Shown here: positions 63,681 through 64,000 of the stretch, piece after piece | How the letters are laid out: each line of letters begins with the position of its first letter | How positions within the stretch are numbered: the stretch's first letter is position 1 | Source: Dysidea avara | Lineage: Eukaryota; Porifera; Demospongiae; Dictyoceratida; Dysideidae | NCBI RefSeq assembly: GCF_963678975.1 | Contig: NC_089281.1 | Span: forward strand, 9,263,277-9,327,276 | DNA: 64,000 nt | Direction of reading: 5' to 3' | Notes under the pieces: model-generated | Database searches by the model: none | What the model was told of the DNA's origin: nothing | What the model saw: only the letters and a program-made list of their open reading frames with translations | Position numbers and translations under genes: made by a program

Positions 63681-64000
63681 TAAAAATTTTTTAATGCTAC
63701 AGAAAGAGTTTGGGGTTAGTCTGAAGACATTTTTGAGCTTGGCTGTTCCTAATCAATGCTGCTAAACTGTCATGAAGGGAAACTGAGACTGGTTTTAGGG
63801 TGATACTTCGAACTGGAAAGCTCCTACATGATCCCTAATATTTAGTACTATCGCACTGTATAATGCATCGAAAATGACAACAGTAACAGTGCTGATGATT
63901 GCTAGGCTCATATCTTTGAATTAACTGTATTAGATATTAATACATACAATGCCGGCCACGTATCATGATGCACGTACTGAGATACATAGCTGTGATGTTT

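Overview
The window looks like nuclear DNA of an early-branching animal; a sponge is my best guess, as inference only. It is AT-rich, its genes carry many short introns, and SOS, NCX, MED9, RSPH9, COPS2 and LRRC47 are recognisably animal-type. The species cannot be named from the sequence. Exon maps were assembled by eye from splice sites, reading phase and family conservation.

Layout. 0.2-1.9 kb (+): 3' end of a sodium/calcium exchanger. 2.4-4.3 kb: transposon relics and a minisatellite. 4.57-5.26 kb (+): a broken, intronless PsiD-type phosphatidylserine-decarboxylase-like copy. 5.82-7.35 kb (+): MED9. 7.39-8.42 kb (-): RSPH9. 8.56-15.98 kb (+): a BAR-PH-ArfGAP protein. 16.36-16.43 kb (-): a tRNA-Ala-like gene with a valine anticodon. 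16.53-19.79 kb (-): a secreted PAN-GH127 glycosidase. 19.86-22.00 kb (+): LRRC47. 22.15-22.22 kb (-): tRNA-Ala(CGC). 22.28-24.44 kb (-): COPS2. 24.96-48.78 kb (+): SOS, a Ras guanine-nucleotide exchange factor of 35 exons. 49.51-57.20 kb (-): an uncharacterised Cys-rich two-helix membrane protein. 57.5-64 kb: mainly transposon remains, with no host gene recognised.

From MED9 onward the genes alternate strands. Three neighbouring pairs start head to head (RSPH9/ArfGAP 141 bp apart, GH127/LRRC47 63 bp, COPS2/SOS 514 bp) and share upstream DNA; the others converge. Both tRNA loci sit in convergent gaps. The genes do not form one pathway; compact divergent pairs usually reflect shared promoters for housekeeping genes.

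Repeats lie mostly in the large introns of SOS and of the membrane-protein gene, and in the last 6.5 kb. They include at least four hAT-type non-autonomous DNA transposons with perfect or near-perfect 8-bp target duplications, a pogo-like one with TA duplications, long inverted repeats, decayed LINE pieces and a decayed DIRS-like retroelement. A short motif centred on the palindrome CTCTAWTAGAG recurs at a dozen or more places, often as tandem pairs and inside unrelated elements; it is the most unusual pattern I found. Other points of note are a U12-type AT-AC intron in SOS and an alanine-type tRNA body carrying a CAC anticodon.
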